Below, piece by piece: positions 40,697 to 50,380 of a stretch of 64,000 bases of DNA; within the stretch, counting starts at the first letter, position 1, and the number at the start of each line of letters is the position of its first letter. A program made the position numbers and the translations under genes. The notes under the pieces are model-generated. The model ran no database searches, had not been told where the DNA came from, and was given only the letters and a program-made list of their open reading frames with translations. Source of the DNA: Flintibacter faecis (GTDB taxonomy: Bacteria; Bacillota; Clostridia; Oscillospirales; Oscillospiraceae); assembly GCF_014287875.1 (NCBI RefSeq), contig NZ_JACOPN010000001.1:496001-560000 (forward strand), written 5' to 3'.

Positions 40697-42402
40697 TGCG
40701 CCTTCTCCTCCCTTCGTATGGGCAGGGTGGCCGTGACCACGGCCCCCGGCCCGTCCGTCCGGTTCTCCAGATACAGGCCAAAGCCCTTACCATAATATTT
40801 TATCAGAATGGTGTCCACGTTGTACAGCCCCAAATGTCCCCGGGACAGCTCCCGGTCCCGGCAGGCATAGGGCCCCAACAGCTCCTCCGGCAGTCCCCGG
40901 CCGTTGTCCAGCACCTGGATCTGCAGCTTGCCGCCGGTCTCCCGGGCCCGGACCCAGATCTCCCCGTGCTCCGCCCCGTCTACGCCGTGGAGCACGGCGT
41001 TTTCCACCAGCGGCTGCAAGATCATCTTGGGGGTCAGGCAGTCGGCCAGCTCCTCCGGCAGGTCCAGGCGGAAGGAGATGGCCCCGGACATGCGGATGTG
41101 CTGGATCTCCATATACCGCTGCAAGATCTCCGCCTCCCGCCGCAGGGGGACAAACTCCTCCGGGGAGATGCAAAAGCGCAGGATGTCGGCCAGGTCGGTG
41201 GACATCACCGCCACCTGGGGCACCTGGTTGATCTTGCTGATCCACTTCATGGTGTCCAGGGTGTTGCACAGGAAATGGGGGTTTAATTGGGCCTGGAGCA
41301 TCCTGATCTGGGCCTGATTCAGCTCCCGCTGGTTTTCCACCAGCTGCTCCTGGTTGTGCTTGAGCGCCGCCACCATGCCGTCAAATCGCTTTGCCAGCTC
41401 CCCCAGCTCGTCGTCCTGGTCCAGCTGCACCCGCACATTCAAATCGTTCTGCCCCACCGCCTGGATGGCGGAGTGGAGATGCTGGATGGGCCGGAACATC
41501 TGTCGGCTCAGCTTCCAGCTCAGGCCCACACAGATGAGCACCCCCAGGGCCGCACAGCCCAGGCTGACGGTGTAAAGCAGGTCCAGGGTGTTCCGGTTGA
41601 ACACCTGTGGCCGCTGAAGGATCAGATACAGCCCCGTATCCGGCTGCTGGGCGGCGGTACAGATAAAGTCCTCCTCCGCCGTCTCCAGATCGCCCCCCGC
41701 CAGCAGATGCTGCCGCAGCCGCGCAGCCCGGGCGGCAGCCTGGGAGGGCTGATCGCAGTACACCGGCTGCCAGAACCGGTCCACCACCAGCAGACTGTTC
41801 TGCACTCCGTATTTCCCCGCCACCAGCTGCCGCAGGCCGCTTTGATACAGGCTCACCACCAGATAGCCGTCCAGGCCGCCCTCCGGGCCATAAAGGGGGG
41901 CCGCCCCCTGGAGCAGGGGCTCCCCCTGGGCGTTTACGTCCTCACAGGCCACAAAGCGCAGGCCCCCCGCCTGGCGGGCCGCCCGCAGCACCCCCCAGTT
42001 CACCGGCAGGGTCCGCTCCGCCGGGGCGGCCTGGGTGGAATAGCGACACCGGCCCTGACCGTCGTACAGGTCAACCCGGGCATAGCTGCGCACCTCCTGC
42101 ACCGCCTGAAACAGGCTGTTATACACCTGGGCGCTGTCCTCCTGGCTCCCGGCCAGGGCCGCCGTCACCACGTCTTCCCCCGCCAGCCGCTCCGCCGCCC
42201 GGACAAAGCCGTCATAGGCCGTTTCCACAGCGTACAGGGCGCTGTTCAGATGGGCCTGGGCCTCGGTGCGGGCTGCGTCGTTCAGCCGCAGGCGAAAAAT
42301 CTGCAGCAGCGACCCGGCACACAGCAGCAAGGGGACCATAGCCGCGGCCAGAAAGGCCCAGAACAGCCGTCTGCGAAAGGAGCCGGACCAAAATTTTCTC
42401 AT
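40690..42402 (-). CDS. sensor histidine kinase (YesM-like)
   Basis: 570 residues from the ATG at 42402 (in ATGA overlap with the upstream gene). A membrane helix at about 14-34 is followed by an extracellular sensor of ~250 residues, a second helix at about 285-310, a HAMP (KLSRQMFRPIQHLHSAIQ), and a kinase of the His_kinase type with LNPHFLCNTL, PLVENAVLHG and DNGRGLP motifs. LNPHFLCN has Cys where Tyr is usual. It forms a three-gene unit with a binding lipoprotein and the response regulator. Confidence 0.9.
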   Translation of the reverse strand: MRKFWSGSFRRRLFWAFLAAAMVPLLLCAGSLLQIFRLRLNDAARTEAQAHLNSALYAVETAYDGFVRAAERLAGEDVVTAALAGSQEDSAQVYNSLFQAVQEVRSYARVDLYDGQGRCRYSTQAAPAERTLPVNWGVLRAARQAGGLRFVACEDVNAQGEPLLQGAAPLYGPEGGLDGYLVVSLYQSGLRQLVAGKYGVQNSLLVVDRFWQPVYCDQPSQAAARAARLRQHLLAGGDLETAEEDFICTAAQQPDTGLYLILQRPQVFNRNTLDLLYTVSLGCAALGVLICVGLSWKLSRQMFRPIQHLHSAIQAVGQNDLNVRVQLDQDDELGELAKRFDGMVAALKHNQEQLVENQRELNQAQIRMLQAQLNPHFLCNTLDTMKWISKINQVPQVAVMSTDLADILRFCISPEEFVPLRREAEILQRYMEIQHIRMSGAISFRLDLPEELADCLTPKMILQPLVENAVLHGVDGAEHGEIWVRARETGGKLQIQVLDNGRGLPEELLGPYACRDRELSRGHLGLYNVDTILIKYYGKGFGLYLENRTDGPGAVVTATLPIRREEKAQC

Positions 42403-43439
42403 GCCGTCTCCTCCCCGCCCAGACAGAAGGCCCAGGTCATCAGAACGCCCTCCCGGTTCTCGCTGGCCCAATCCACATCATAGTCCACAAAGCAGATGCG
42501 CTCCAGATCGGGCAGGCTCTCCCCGGTCGGCACATCCGTCCGCACCGAGCGGCGGTAAAACTGCTCCCCCAGCAGCCGCTGCACGTCGGCGCTGATGGTA
42601 AAGTCCAAAAATTTTTTGGCGTTATCCTCATGGGGCGCACCCTTCACCAGGGCGCTGGCATCGGGCACGGCGCTGGTGCCCTCCTTGGGATAGACGATGC
42701 CCACGTCCGCCCCGCCGGAGACATATTTCAGGGCCGTCTCCTCCAGGGTCACCCCCAGCCAGGCCCCGCCGTCGGCCACCTGGTCCAGCACGGCTCCGGA
42801 GCTGTCCAGCTGCCGCCCGTCCAGGTTTTTTGCAAAGGAGCGGATATCCTCCCGCCAGTCATTCCCCAGGGCGGCGGTCATGGTCACCAGACTGGTGAAG
42901 CAGGAGCCGGAGATCTCCGGGTCTGCAAAGGCGATATGCCCCCGAAAGGCGGGGGAGAGCAGGTCGTGCCACCCCGTCACCCGGGCAGCAGACAGCAGCT
43001 TGTTGTTATAGATGAGCACCACGGGCAGGGTGGAAAAGGGGGTCCACAGCCCGTCCGCCCGGGAAAACCGGGCATCCAGCTTGTCCGCATCCCGGGCGGT
43101 GTAGGGGGTGAAGCAGTCGGCATAGGCCGCCAGCCCCTCCACGCCGCCGCCGAACATCACGTCGGCCCGGGGGGCCTCCTTCTCCTGGTCGATGCGCTCT
43201 AAAAGCTCGCTGCTGCCCCCGGTCTCCACCACGACCCAAACGCCCGTGCGCTCCTCAAACTCCCGGACGATGGGCCGCCACACCTCCGCTTTGTGGGAGG
43301 TATAGATCACCAGCCGCTCCCTCTCCTCCGGGGCAAAGCCGCTCTCCCCCTGCTCCTGCCCGGCGCAGCCGCCCAGCCCCAGACACAGGGCCAGTGCCGT
43401 CCCAAATGCCGCCAGCCGCCGCATAAGCCCCATGGTCAT
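42399..43439 (-). CDS. extracellular solute-binding lipoprotein of the sensor operon
   Basis: 346 residues. A signal ends in the lipobox LGLGGC, then CAGQEQGES. The body is of the iron/thiamine-type periplasmic binding class (LVIYTSHKAEVWRPIV, DVMFGGGVEGLAAYAD, GVTLEETALKYVSGGADVG). Its gene overlaps the kinase gene, so it most likely binds the ligand and presents it to the sensor, like other binding-protein-assisted two-component systems. It differs from the transport lipoprotein at 43643. Confidence 0.83.
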   Translation of the reverse strand: MTMGLMRRLAAFGTALALCLGLGGCAGQEQGESGFAPEERERLVIYTSHKAEVWRPIVREFEERTGVWVVVETGGSSELLERIDQEKEAPRADVMFGGGVEGLAAYADCFTPYTARDADKLDARFSRADGLWTPFSTLPVVLIYNNKLLSAARVTGWHDLLSPAFRGHIAFADPEISGSCFTSLVTMTAALGNDWREDIRSFAKNLDGRQLDSSGAVLDQVADGGAWLGVTLEETALKYVSGGADVGIVYPKEGTSAVPDASALVKGAPHEDNAKKFLDFTISADVQRLLGEQFYRRSVRTDVPTGESLPDLERICFVDYDVDWASENREGVLMTWAFCLGGEETA

Positions 43440-43464
43440 CCCCCTTTTCTTTCAAATCTCACTA

Positions 43465-43473
43465 ATTATAGCA
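43465..43473 (-). promoter_or_regulatory. promoter of sensor operon (extended -10)
   Basis: On the minus strand TGCTATAAT (43465-43473), an extended -10, about 26 bases before the ATG region. A weak -35 (GACAAA) lies 17 bases upstream. Confidence 0.5.
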
Positions 43474-43569
43474 CAGCCGCCCCGAATTTTGTCATCAATT
43501 TCACCACAGATATCAGCCTTTTCAAAGAAAGCGCAGATTTGTCCCCTGTTTTTTCCGCCGGTCCTCCCA

Positions 43570-43575
43570 TATAAT
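43570..43575 (+). promoter_or_regulatory. possible -10 of ABC importer operon
   Basis: TATAAT at 43570-43575, about 70 bases before the lipoprotein ATG, with no convincing -35. This fits control by the neighbouring AraC-type regulator. TTGACG at 43599-43604 could be an alternative -35. Confidence 0.4.
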
Positions 43576-43642
43576 AAAAGTGCTGTAAGAAATGTCATTT
43601 GACGTTTCGTTTTTATGGAAATTGTTTAAAGGAGGACAAAAC

Positions 43643-45025
43643 ATGAAACAGCTGAAACGATTGATCTCTCTGGTCCTGGCCGCTTCCCTGAGCCTGGCTC
43701 TGGTATCCTGCGGCGGGAACAGCGCCGGAAATACCTCCGGCAGCGCCGGCGGCAGCTCCAGCAAGTCCGGCGACCTGACCCCCACCCAGCAGATCATCCA
43801 GCAGGCCCAGGGCATGAGCCTGGAGGAGCTGGCCAAAAAGGCCATTGAGGAGTCCAACGGCAAGATGTTCTATGGCGTGGGCAACTCCAGCCGCGGCAAG
43901 AGCGCCCTGCCCCTGTTCATCGAGTATCTGCAGTCCATCGACCCCAGCTATACCATGGAGTTCGAGTGGCAGCAGCCCAAGAACAACAAAATTTTCGACC
44001 AGCTCACCGCCGACTCCCTGAAGGACACCGGCACCTTCGCTATGACCCTGATCCAGGACGGCAACCAGATCGAGTCCAAGATGGTCCAGCCCGGCGTGCT
44101 GGACACCTTCATCCCCAAGGAGTGGGCCGAGGCCAACAACACCACCGCCGCCGATTACGACGGCTTCCTGCCCCTGCAGACCCTGAACAAGGTGTTTATG
44201 TACAACAACACCGGCAGCAAGACCTATGACAACTGCTGGGACTTCGTAGCCGAGGGCGAGCACGGCCTGTTCATGGACATCGACTCCGAGATCGTGGGCA
44301 AGAACTTCCTGTACATGCTCACCCGGGACGACTATGCCGCCTGGATGAAGGAGGCCTTCGAGGCCCTGTCCGCCGACGAGCAGGCCTATTTCCAGCCCAC
44401 CATCGATGCCATGGAGGCCGAGGCCGCCGACCTGGGTCTGGGTGCCGATGCCAAGTACTCCCTGGCCTGGATCAAGCTGTGGGTAGAGAGCTATAACGAG
44501 CAGACCGACGACGGCCCCATCTGCAACACCCTGGTGGACAAGTCCGCCACCGATCAGTTCGGCCTGCTGGTCTACTCCAAGCTGCGCAGCGTGGAGGAGT
44601 CCTCCTCCGTCTCCGTGAACAACGTGAACGTGGCCGCCTATGACGACGGCTATCAGGGCATCGGCGGCTACGGCTACTGCCACTACCTGTTCGTCACCGA
44701 CAACAGCCCCCTGCCCTGGACCGCCTGCGCCTTCATCGCCTACATGACCTGCACCGAGGACGGCTTCTCCGCCTGGGGCAAGGACATGGGCGGCTACTCC
44801 TCCAACCCCGCCGTCATGGCTGAGAACGAGGAGACCTATCACCACCAGACCGGCGGCATGGCCGAGGACGGCGTGACCGTGCAGTTCCCCGCCAAGAACG
44901 ACCGGGGCTACGAGTGGTGGACTACCGACGGCAAGCTGGTCCTGGAGGACCCCGAGTACTGTGCCTCCGTCGCCTTCACCGTGGGCAGCTGGGTAGAGAT
45001 GCTCACCAAGTACATCACCACCTAA
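43643..45025 (+). CDS. ABC importer substrate-binding lipoprotein
   Basis: 460 residues from the ATG at 43643 (AAAGGAGG upstream). A lipobox at LALVSC is followed by a Gly/Ser linker and a two-lobed binding domain (YGVGNSSRGKSALPLFIEYL; PWTACAFIAYMTC in the C-lobe). It is larger than most Fe3+-class binding proteins (about 340). It leads the importer operon and is followed by a hairpin that would raise its transcript level. Ligand unknown. Confidence 0.84.
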   Translation: MKQLKRLISLVLAASLSLALVSCGGNSAGNTSGSAGGSSSKSGDLTPTQQIIQQAQGMSLEELAKKAIEESNGKMFYGVGNSSRGKSALPLFIEYLQSIDPSYTMEFEWQQPKNNKIFDQLTADSLKDTGTFAMTLIQDGNQIESKMVQPGVLDTFIPKEWAEANNTTAADYDGFLPLQTLNKVFMYNNTGSKTYDNCWDFVAEGEHGLFMDIDSEIVGKNFLYMLTRDDYAAWMKEAFEALSADEQAYFQPTIDAMEAEAADLGLGADAKYSLAWIKLWVESYNEQTDDGPICNTLVDKSATDQFGLLVYSKLRSVEESSSVSVNNVNVAAYDDGYQGIGGYGYCHYLFVTDNSPLPWTACAFIAYMTCTEDGFSAWGKDMGGYSSNPAVMAENEETYHHQTGGMAEDGVTVQFPAKNDRGYEWWTTDGKLVLEDPEYCASVAFTVGSWVEMLTKYITT

Positions 45026-45077
45026 GCTCCCCCGTTTCTGTCGGGCGCTGTTGACCGGCCCTGAGCACCGCATGAAC

Positions 45078-45123
45078 AAGCGCCCTTGGAGTCCGGCTTG
45101 CCCCGCCTCCAAGGGCGCTTTTC
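45078..45123 (+). terminator. attenuating hairpin between binding protein and permease
   Basis: Stem AAGCGCCCTTGGAG/CTCCAAGGGCGCTT followed by TTCCC. Such stems favour more binding protein than permease. Confidence 0.7.
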
Positions 45124-45147
45124 CCGGTAACAAGAAGGAGAGATTTC

Positions 45148-46977
45148 ATGGATCAGACAACCACCTCCCGGGCCTCCCGGTCCGCCATTCGCACGAACAA
45201 GGTAAAGACCTTTTTTTCCAAACCCCATAACGTGATCCTCCTGCTGATGGGCCTGGTCCTCACGGTCACCACCGTCGCCCCCATCATCGCCATTGTCGAG
45301 GATACGTTCAAGATCCACGCCGGAACGATAGACGCCTATCTCACCGGTCAGTCCAGCGGCTACACCGCCGTGAACTACATCGACCTGTTCACCAGCTCCA
45401 TGGCAAAGTCCAACCTGTGGATGCCTCTGCTGAACACGGTGTGGCTGGCGGTGGGCACCTGTGTGGTGTCCATCCTCTTCGGCGGCCTGTTCGCCTTTCT
45501 CATCACCCGGACCAATCTGGCCTGGAGAAAGTATCTTAGCTCCATCTTCATCTTCCCCTATATCATGCCTCAGTGGACCCTGGCCGTGGTGTGGCAGAAC
45601 CTGTTCAACTCCAATGCCGTCACCGGCACCTCCAACGGCCTGCTGGCCGCCACCGCCGGCATCACCATGCCTATCTGGTGGTGCAAGGGCCTGTTCCCCA
45701 GCATTGTGGTGCTGGGCCTGCACTATGCCCCCTTCGCCTATATCCTCATCGGCGGCATCTTCCGCAACATGGATGCCAACCTGGAGGAGGCGGCCACCAT
45801 TCTGGATACCCCCAAGTGGAAGATCATGTGCCGGGTCACCCTGCCCATGGTCAAGCCCGCCATTTTGTCCACCATCCTGCTGGTGTTCGGCAGCGCCATG
45901 GGCTCCTACCCCGTGCCCCACTATCTGGGGCTGACCACCCTGGCCACCAAGTATGTGTCCATGAACTCCAAATACACCGGCGAGGCCAGCATCCTGGCCA
46001 TCATCATGATGATCTTCGGCGTGGCCATCATGCTCCTCAACCAGCTCAGCCTGCAGTCCCGCAAAAACTACACCACCGTCACCGGCAAGTCCGGTCAGAT
46101 CTCCAAGATCAACCTGGGCCGGGTGGGGCGCTATGTCATCGCCCTTGTCCTGGTGGTGGTCACCTTCTTCACCAGCATCTTCCCCATTGTCTCCTTCGCC
46201 TTCGAGACCTTCCTGCCCAACCCCGGGGACTACTCCTTCCTGTACACCGGGGACACCAAAAATCTCACCACCAAGTGGTGGGTCACCAGCGAGAACGTCA
46301 CCGAAAACGGCATGTACGGCCAGAAGGGCATCCTGCATAACGAGACCATCTGGCACGCCTTCCGGGGGACCATCTGGGTCAGCGTGTGCTGCGCCCTGCT
46401 GGCGGGCACCATCGGCACCCTCATCGGCTATGCCGTGTCCAAAAACAGGCGAAGTAAATGGGCAAACTATGTCAACAGCGTGGCCTTTCTGCCATATCTG
46501 ATGCCCTCCATCGCCGTGGGTGTGGCCTTCTTCATCCTGTTCTCCAACGAGCATGTGAACCTGTTCAACACCTACACCATCCTCATCATCGTGGGCACCA
46601 TCAAATATATCCCCTTCGCCAGCCGCAGCTCGCTGAACTCCATGCTCCAGCTCTCCGGTGAGATCGAAGAGGCCGCCATCATCCAGGACATCCCCTGGGT
46701 CCGGCGGATGACCCGTATCATCATCCCCATTCAAAAGTCCTCTATCATCAGCGGATATCTCCTCCCCTTTATGACCTGCCTGAGAGAGCTGTCCCTGTTC
46801 ATGCTGCTGTGCGTCCAGGGCTTCATCCTGTCCACCACCCTGGATTACTTCGACGAGATGGGCCTGTACGCCTTCTCCAGCGGCATCAACCTGATTTTGA
46901 TCATCACCATTCTGGTCTGCAATACCCTGGTCAACAAGGTGACAGGGGCCAGTCTGGACAAGGGAATTGGAGGTTAA
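45148..46977 (+). CDS. ABC importer permease, two domains fused
   Basis: 609 residues with about 12 hydrophobic helices. Two copies of the cytoplasmic EAA loop are seen: EEAATILDTPKWKIM (about 213) and EEAAIIQDIPWVRRM (about 510), so it is a tandem of two permease units as in FbpB/CysT-type iron importers. The middle carries a ~90-residue extracellular loop. It lies three bases before the ATPase gene. Confidence 0.88.
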   Translation: MDQTTTSRASRSAIRTNKVKTFFSKPHNVILLLMGLVLTVTTVAPIIAIVEDTFKIHAGTIDAYLTGQSSGYTAVNYIDLFTSSMAKSNLWMPLLNTVWLAVGTCVVSILFGGLFAFLITRTNLAWRKYLSSIFIFPYIMPQWTLAVVWQNLFNSNAVTGTSNGLLAATAGITMPIWWCKGLFPSIVVLGLHYAPFAYILIGGIFRNMDANLEEAATILDTPKWKIMCRVTLPMVKPAILSTILLVFGSAMGSYPVPHYLGLTTLATKYVSMNSKYTGEASILAIIMMIFGVAIMLLNQLSLQSRKNYTTVTGKSGQISKINLGRVGRYVIALVLVVVTFFTSIFPIVSFAFETFLPNPGDYSFLYTGDTKNLTTKWWVTSENVTENGMYGQKGILHNETIWHAFRGTIWVSVCCALLAGTIGTLIGYAVSKNRRSKWANYVNSVAFLPYLMPSIAVGVAFFILFSNEHVNLFNTYTILIIVGTIKYIPFASRSSLNSMLQLSGEIEEAAIIQDIPWVRRMTRIIIPIQKSSIISGYLLPFMTCLRELSLFMLLCVQGFILSTTLDYFDEMGLYAFSSGINLILIITILVCNTLVNKVTGASLDKGIGG

Positions 46978-46980
46978 ATC

Positions 46981-48600
46981 ATGCCTGAAATCAAATTAGA
47001 GCACGTGACCAAGCGCTGGGGCAAGTTCTACGCCGTGGATGACCTGGACCTGGTCATCAAAAATAACTCCTTCGTCACCCTGCTGGGCCCCTCCGGCTGC
47101 GGCAAAACCACCATCCTGCGCATGATCGCCGGACTGGAGACCCCCACCTGCGGCCGGATCACCATCGGCGACCAGGTGGTATTCGACTCGGACCTGGGCA
47201 TCAACGTCCCGCCCAACAAGCGGAAGGTGGGCTTCCTGTTCCAGAACTATGCCCTGTGGCCCAACATGACGGTGTATGACAACATCGCCTTCGGCCTGAG
47301 CAACGTGAAGGACACCCTGCCCAAGGTCGATTTTGAAGCCAAAAATGCCGCCCGGCTGGCCCAGATCCTAAAGACCCCCGGCGAGGTGGTCAAGATCCTG
47401 GAGGACTGCCGGGACAAAACCGGAAAGCTGGACGAGAAGCGGGCCTATATCAAGCTCATCGATGCCTTCACCCTCTCCATCTACACCGCCAAAAAGCTCT
47501 TTGCCTATCACCTGGAGTCCGGGAAGGACCCCGCTGCCGACATCGCCGCTTTGGAACGCAAAGTTGCCGCCGCCCGGAAGAGCCAGACCCTGGACGACCA
47601 GTTCCGGGTGCTGCAGAACGGCCAGCCTGTGCTGGAAAAGCGCAAGCTCACGAAAGAGGAGATCGACCTGTCCGTGCGCCGGGTCTCCCGCATCGTAAAG
47701 ATCGGCATGTTCATGGACCGCTACCCCGCCGAGCTGTCCGGCGGCCAGCAGCAGCGGGTGGCCATCGCCCGCACCCTGGCCCCGGAGCCCTCGGTGCTGT
47801 TCATGGACGAGCCCCTGTCCAACCTGGATGCCAAGCTCCGCCTGGAGATGCGCTACGAGCTCCAGCGGCTCCATGTGGAGACGGGCTCCACCTTTGTCTA
47901 CGTCACCCACGACCAGATGGAGGCCATGACCCTGGCCACCCAGATCTGCCTGGTCAACAACGGCGTGCTCCAGCAGTATGAGGCCCCGCTCACCGTGTAC
48001 AACAAGCCCAGCAACCTGTTCGTGGCCGACTTTGTGGGCAACCCCTCCATCAACTTTGTGGAGGCCACCGGCGCCCAGGCCGCCGACGGCACCATCCCCC
48101 TCACCCTGCTGGGTGGCCGCAAGGCCGTGTTCCGCCCCGCCAGCCCCGTCAGTCTGCCCGACTGGTTCCGGGCCCGGAACGAGGATATCGCCCGCCGGGA
48201 GGCCGAGCATCAGAAGAATGCCGCCCAGAAGTCCTATGTGGAAAAGAGCAACAAGGACGAGACCTTCCGCTATCACATCGCCAAGGTGGAGGAGGAGGAC
48301 GACTCCCTCCGGGACGACCCCGTCCTCACCGATACCGACCTGGTGCTGGGCATCCGGCCCGAGTTTTTGGACATCGCCGACTCCAGCACTCTGGAGGGGG
48401 AGATCTACGGTGCCATGCCCACCGGCATGGAGTCCACCATCAAGGTCCGGGTGGGCGAATTCCTGCTCACCGGCGTGATCTTCGGCAGCTCCCTGTTCAC
48501 CATCGGGGCCAAGGTCCCCCTGTCCGTCTCCGGGGACAACATCATGCTCTTCGACCGCCAGAGCGGCCGGTGCATCGCCTTCGGCTCCCTCCGCTTCTGA
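46981..48600 (+). CDS. ABC importer ATPase with large insertion
   Basis: 539 residues. Walker A is GPSGCGKTT (36-44), Q-loop Gln88, signature LSGGQ (252-256), Walker B VLFMDE (272-277), then THDQMEA. The C-terminal region has OB-type domains (about 330-539). The stretch between Q-loop and signature is 164 residues rather than about 50, due to a charged helical insert at about 110-235 ([38 protein letters not shown]). It powers the importer. All catalytic motifs are intact. Confidence 0.9.
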   Translation: MPEIKLEHVTKRWGKFYAVDDLDLVIKNNSFVTLLGPSGCGKTTILRMIAGLETPTCGRITIGDQVVFDSDLGINVPPNKRKVGFLFQNYALWPNMTVYDNIAFGLSNVKDTLPKVDFEAKNAARLAQILKTPGEVVKILEDCRDKTGKLDEKRAYIKLIDAFTLSIYTAKKLFAYHLESGKDPAADIAALERKVAAARKSQTLDDQFRVLQNGQPVLEKRKLTKEEIDLSVRRVSRIVKIGMFMDRYPAELSGGQQQRVAIARTLAPEPSVLFMDEPLSNLDAKLRLEMRYELQRLHVETGSTFVYVTHDQMEAMTLATQICLVNNGVLQQYEAPLTVYNKPSNLFVADFVGNPSINFVEATGAQAADGTIPLTLLGGRKAVFRPASPVSLPDWFRARNEDIARREAEHQKNAAQKSYVEKSNKDETFRYHIAKVEEEDDSLRDDPVLTDTDLVLGIRPEFLDIADSSTLEGEIYGAMPTGMESTIKVRVGEFLLTGVIFGSSLFTIGAKVPLSVSGDNIMLFDRQSGRCIAFGSLRF

Positions 48601-48612
48601 TTTTTCCTCTTT

Positions 48613-48659
48613 TGTGCAAAGCTGCGGCCCCCAAACGGTGGGAGCCGCAGCTTTTTTGT
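48613..48659 (+). terminator. terminator of ABC importer operon
   Basis: Stem AAAGCTGCGGCCCCC/GGGAGCCGCAGCTTT followed by TTTTG. Confidence 0.85.
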
Positions 48660-48689
48660 CCTGAGCCGGGATAAAATCCCCCATGACCC

Positions 48690-48746
48690 TTGTAAATGTG
48701 GAAAAAATCATTATAATAGATGTGTCCGGCCCTGCGGGGCCGGCTT
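48690..48746 (+). promoter_or_regulatory. promoter and leader hairpin of asnS
   Basis: TTGTAA (48690-48695), 16 bp, TATAAT (48712-48717). A GCCGGCCCTGCGGGGCCGGC-like stem (about 48725-48745) follows in the leader. No T-box features are present. Confidence 0.6.
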
Positions 48747-48791
48747 CAACCATGTTCGATCAACATTTAAAATATTGGAGAGGATCATTTT

Positions 48792-50186
48792 ATGGAACGC
48801 ACTGTTATTGCGGCCCTGTTCGCCGACCAGGAGGCCCTCAGCGGTCAGACCATCACCGTCTGCGGCTGGGCCCGCACCATCCGGGACATGAAGACCTTCG
48901 GGTTTATCGAGCTCAACGACGGCTCCTGCTTCAAGAACCTCCAGGTGGTCATGGATGCCAACACCCTGGACAACTACAAGGAGATCGCCGGTCAGAACGT
49001 GGGGGCCGCCCTCATCGTCACCGGCACGGTGGTCCTCACCCCCCAGGCCAAGCAGCCTCTGGAGGTAAAGGCCGTCTCCATCGCCGTAGAGGGCCCCTCC
49101 GCCCCCGACTATCCCCTGCAGAAAAAGCGCCACAGCGTGGAGTTTTTGCGCACCATCCAGCACCTGCGCCCCCGCACCAACCTGTTCTCCGCCGCCTTCC
49201 GGGTGCGCTCTGTGGCCGCCCACGCCATCCACTGCTTCTTCCAGGACCGGGGCTTCGTCTATGCCCACACGCCCATCATCACCGCCGCCGACTGCGAGGG
49301 TGCCGGCGAGATGTTCCAGGTGACCACCCTGGATCTGGCCAACGTGCCCATGACGGAGGACGGCCAGGTGGACTACAGCCAGGACTTCTTCGGCAAAAAG
49401 GCCAGCCTCACCGTATCCGGCCAGCTCAACGCCGAGAACTTTGCCATGGCCTTCGGCAACGTATACACCTTCGGCCCCACCTTCCGGGCGGAGAACTCCA
49501 ACACCGCCCGCCACGCCGCCGAGTTCTGGATGGTGGAGCCCGAGATGGCCTTTGCCGACCTGAACGACTATATGAACACCGCCGAGGACATGATCAAGTA
49601 TATCATCCGCTTCGTTATGGAGCGCTGCCCCGACGAGATGAACTTCTTCAACTCCTTTGTGGACAAGGGCCTGAAGGATCGTCTGGAGCATGTGGCCTCC
49701 TCCGACTTCGGCCGGGTGAGCTACACCGAGGCGGTGGAACTGCTGAAAAAGGTCAACGACAAGTTCGATTACAAGGTGGAGTGGGGCTGCGACCTGCAGA
49801 CCGAGCACGAGCGCTATCTCACCGAGCAGGTGTTCAAAAAGCCCGTGTTCGTCACCGACTACCCCAAGGAGATCAAGGCCTTCTACATGCGCCAGAATGA
49901 CGACGGCAAGACGGTTGCCGCCGCCGACTGTCTGGTCCCCGGCATCGGCGAGATCATCGGCGGCTCCCAGCGTGAGGAGCGGCTGGACGTGCTGGAGGCC
50001 CGCATCCGTGAGCTGGGTATGAACCCCGAGGACTATAAGTACTACTGCGACCTGCGGCGATACGGCTCCTGCCGCCACGCCGGCTATGGCCTGGGCTTCG
50101 AGCGCATGGTCATGTACCTCACCGGCATCGGCAACATCCGGGACGTGGAGCTCCACCCCAGAACGGTGGGCAACGCAGAATTCTAA
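48792..50186 (+). CDS. asnS: asparaginyl-tRNA synthetase
   Basis: 464 residues. N-terminal OB anticodon-binding domain ([20 protein letters not shown]) and class II catalytic core: motif 2 [19 protein letters not shown], and motif 3 [15 protein letters not shown]. The [15 protein letters not shown] sequence and the absence of an AspRS insertion identify it as AsnRS. It joins asparagine to tRNA-Asn. It has its own promoter and terminator. Confidence 0.95.
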   Translation: MERTVIAALFADQEALSGQTITVCGWARTIRDMKTFGFIELNDGSCFKNLQVVMDANTLDNYKEIAGQNVGAALIVTGTVVLTPQAKQPLEVKAVSIAVEGPSAPDYPLQKKRHSVEFLRTIQHLRPRTNLFSAAFRVRSVAAHAIHCFFQDRGFVYAHTPIITAADCEGAGEMFQVTTLDLANVPMTEDGQVDYSQDFFGKKASLTVSGQLNAENFAMAFGNVYTFGPTFRAENSNTARHAAEFWMVEPEMAFADLNDYMNTAEDMIKYIIRFVMERCPDEMNFFNSFVDKGLKDRLEHVASSDFGRVSYTEAVELLKKVNDKFDYKVEWGCDLQTEHERYLTEQVFKKPVFVTDYPKEIKAFYMRQNDDGKTVAAADCLVPGIGEIIGGSQREERLDVLEARIRELGMNPEDYKYYCDLRRYGSCRHAGYGLGFERMVMYLTGIGNIRDVELHPRTVGNAEF

Positions 50187-50198
50187 GACCAGAACCCC

Positions 50199-50240
50199 CC
50201 AAAAGGCTCAGGCGCAGCGTGCGCCTGAGCCTTTTTTTGC
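50199..50240 (+). terminator. terminator after asnS
   Basis: Stem AAAGGCTCAGGCGCA/TGCGCCTGAGCCTTT followed by TTTTGC. Confidence 0.88.
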
Positions 50241-50279
50241 AAATATACCCTGAAAGCATCCCTGAATTCTGGGTTTTGC

Positions 50280-50308
50280 TTGTCTGTGAGATATTTCCAT
50301 GATATACT
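50280..50308 (+). promoter_or_regulatory. promoter of second SLH protein gene
   Basis: TTGTCT (50280-50285), 17 bp, TATACT (50303-50308). Confidence 0.62.
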
Positions 50309-50380
50309 CAGGTCAGAGTCATCTGTTCTTTGCCCAAAAACAGTCCCGGCTCTGATACGAGGAAAAGAAAGGGGATCACC

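Noticed and set aside
48600..48792. T-box riboswitch before asnS
   Set aside because: No AGGGTGGNACCGCG-type T-box sequence or specifier loop could be seen; only a promoter and a short hairpin are present.
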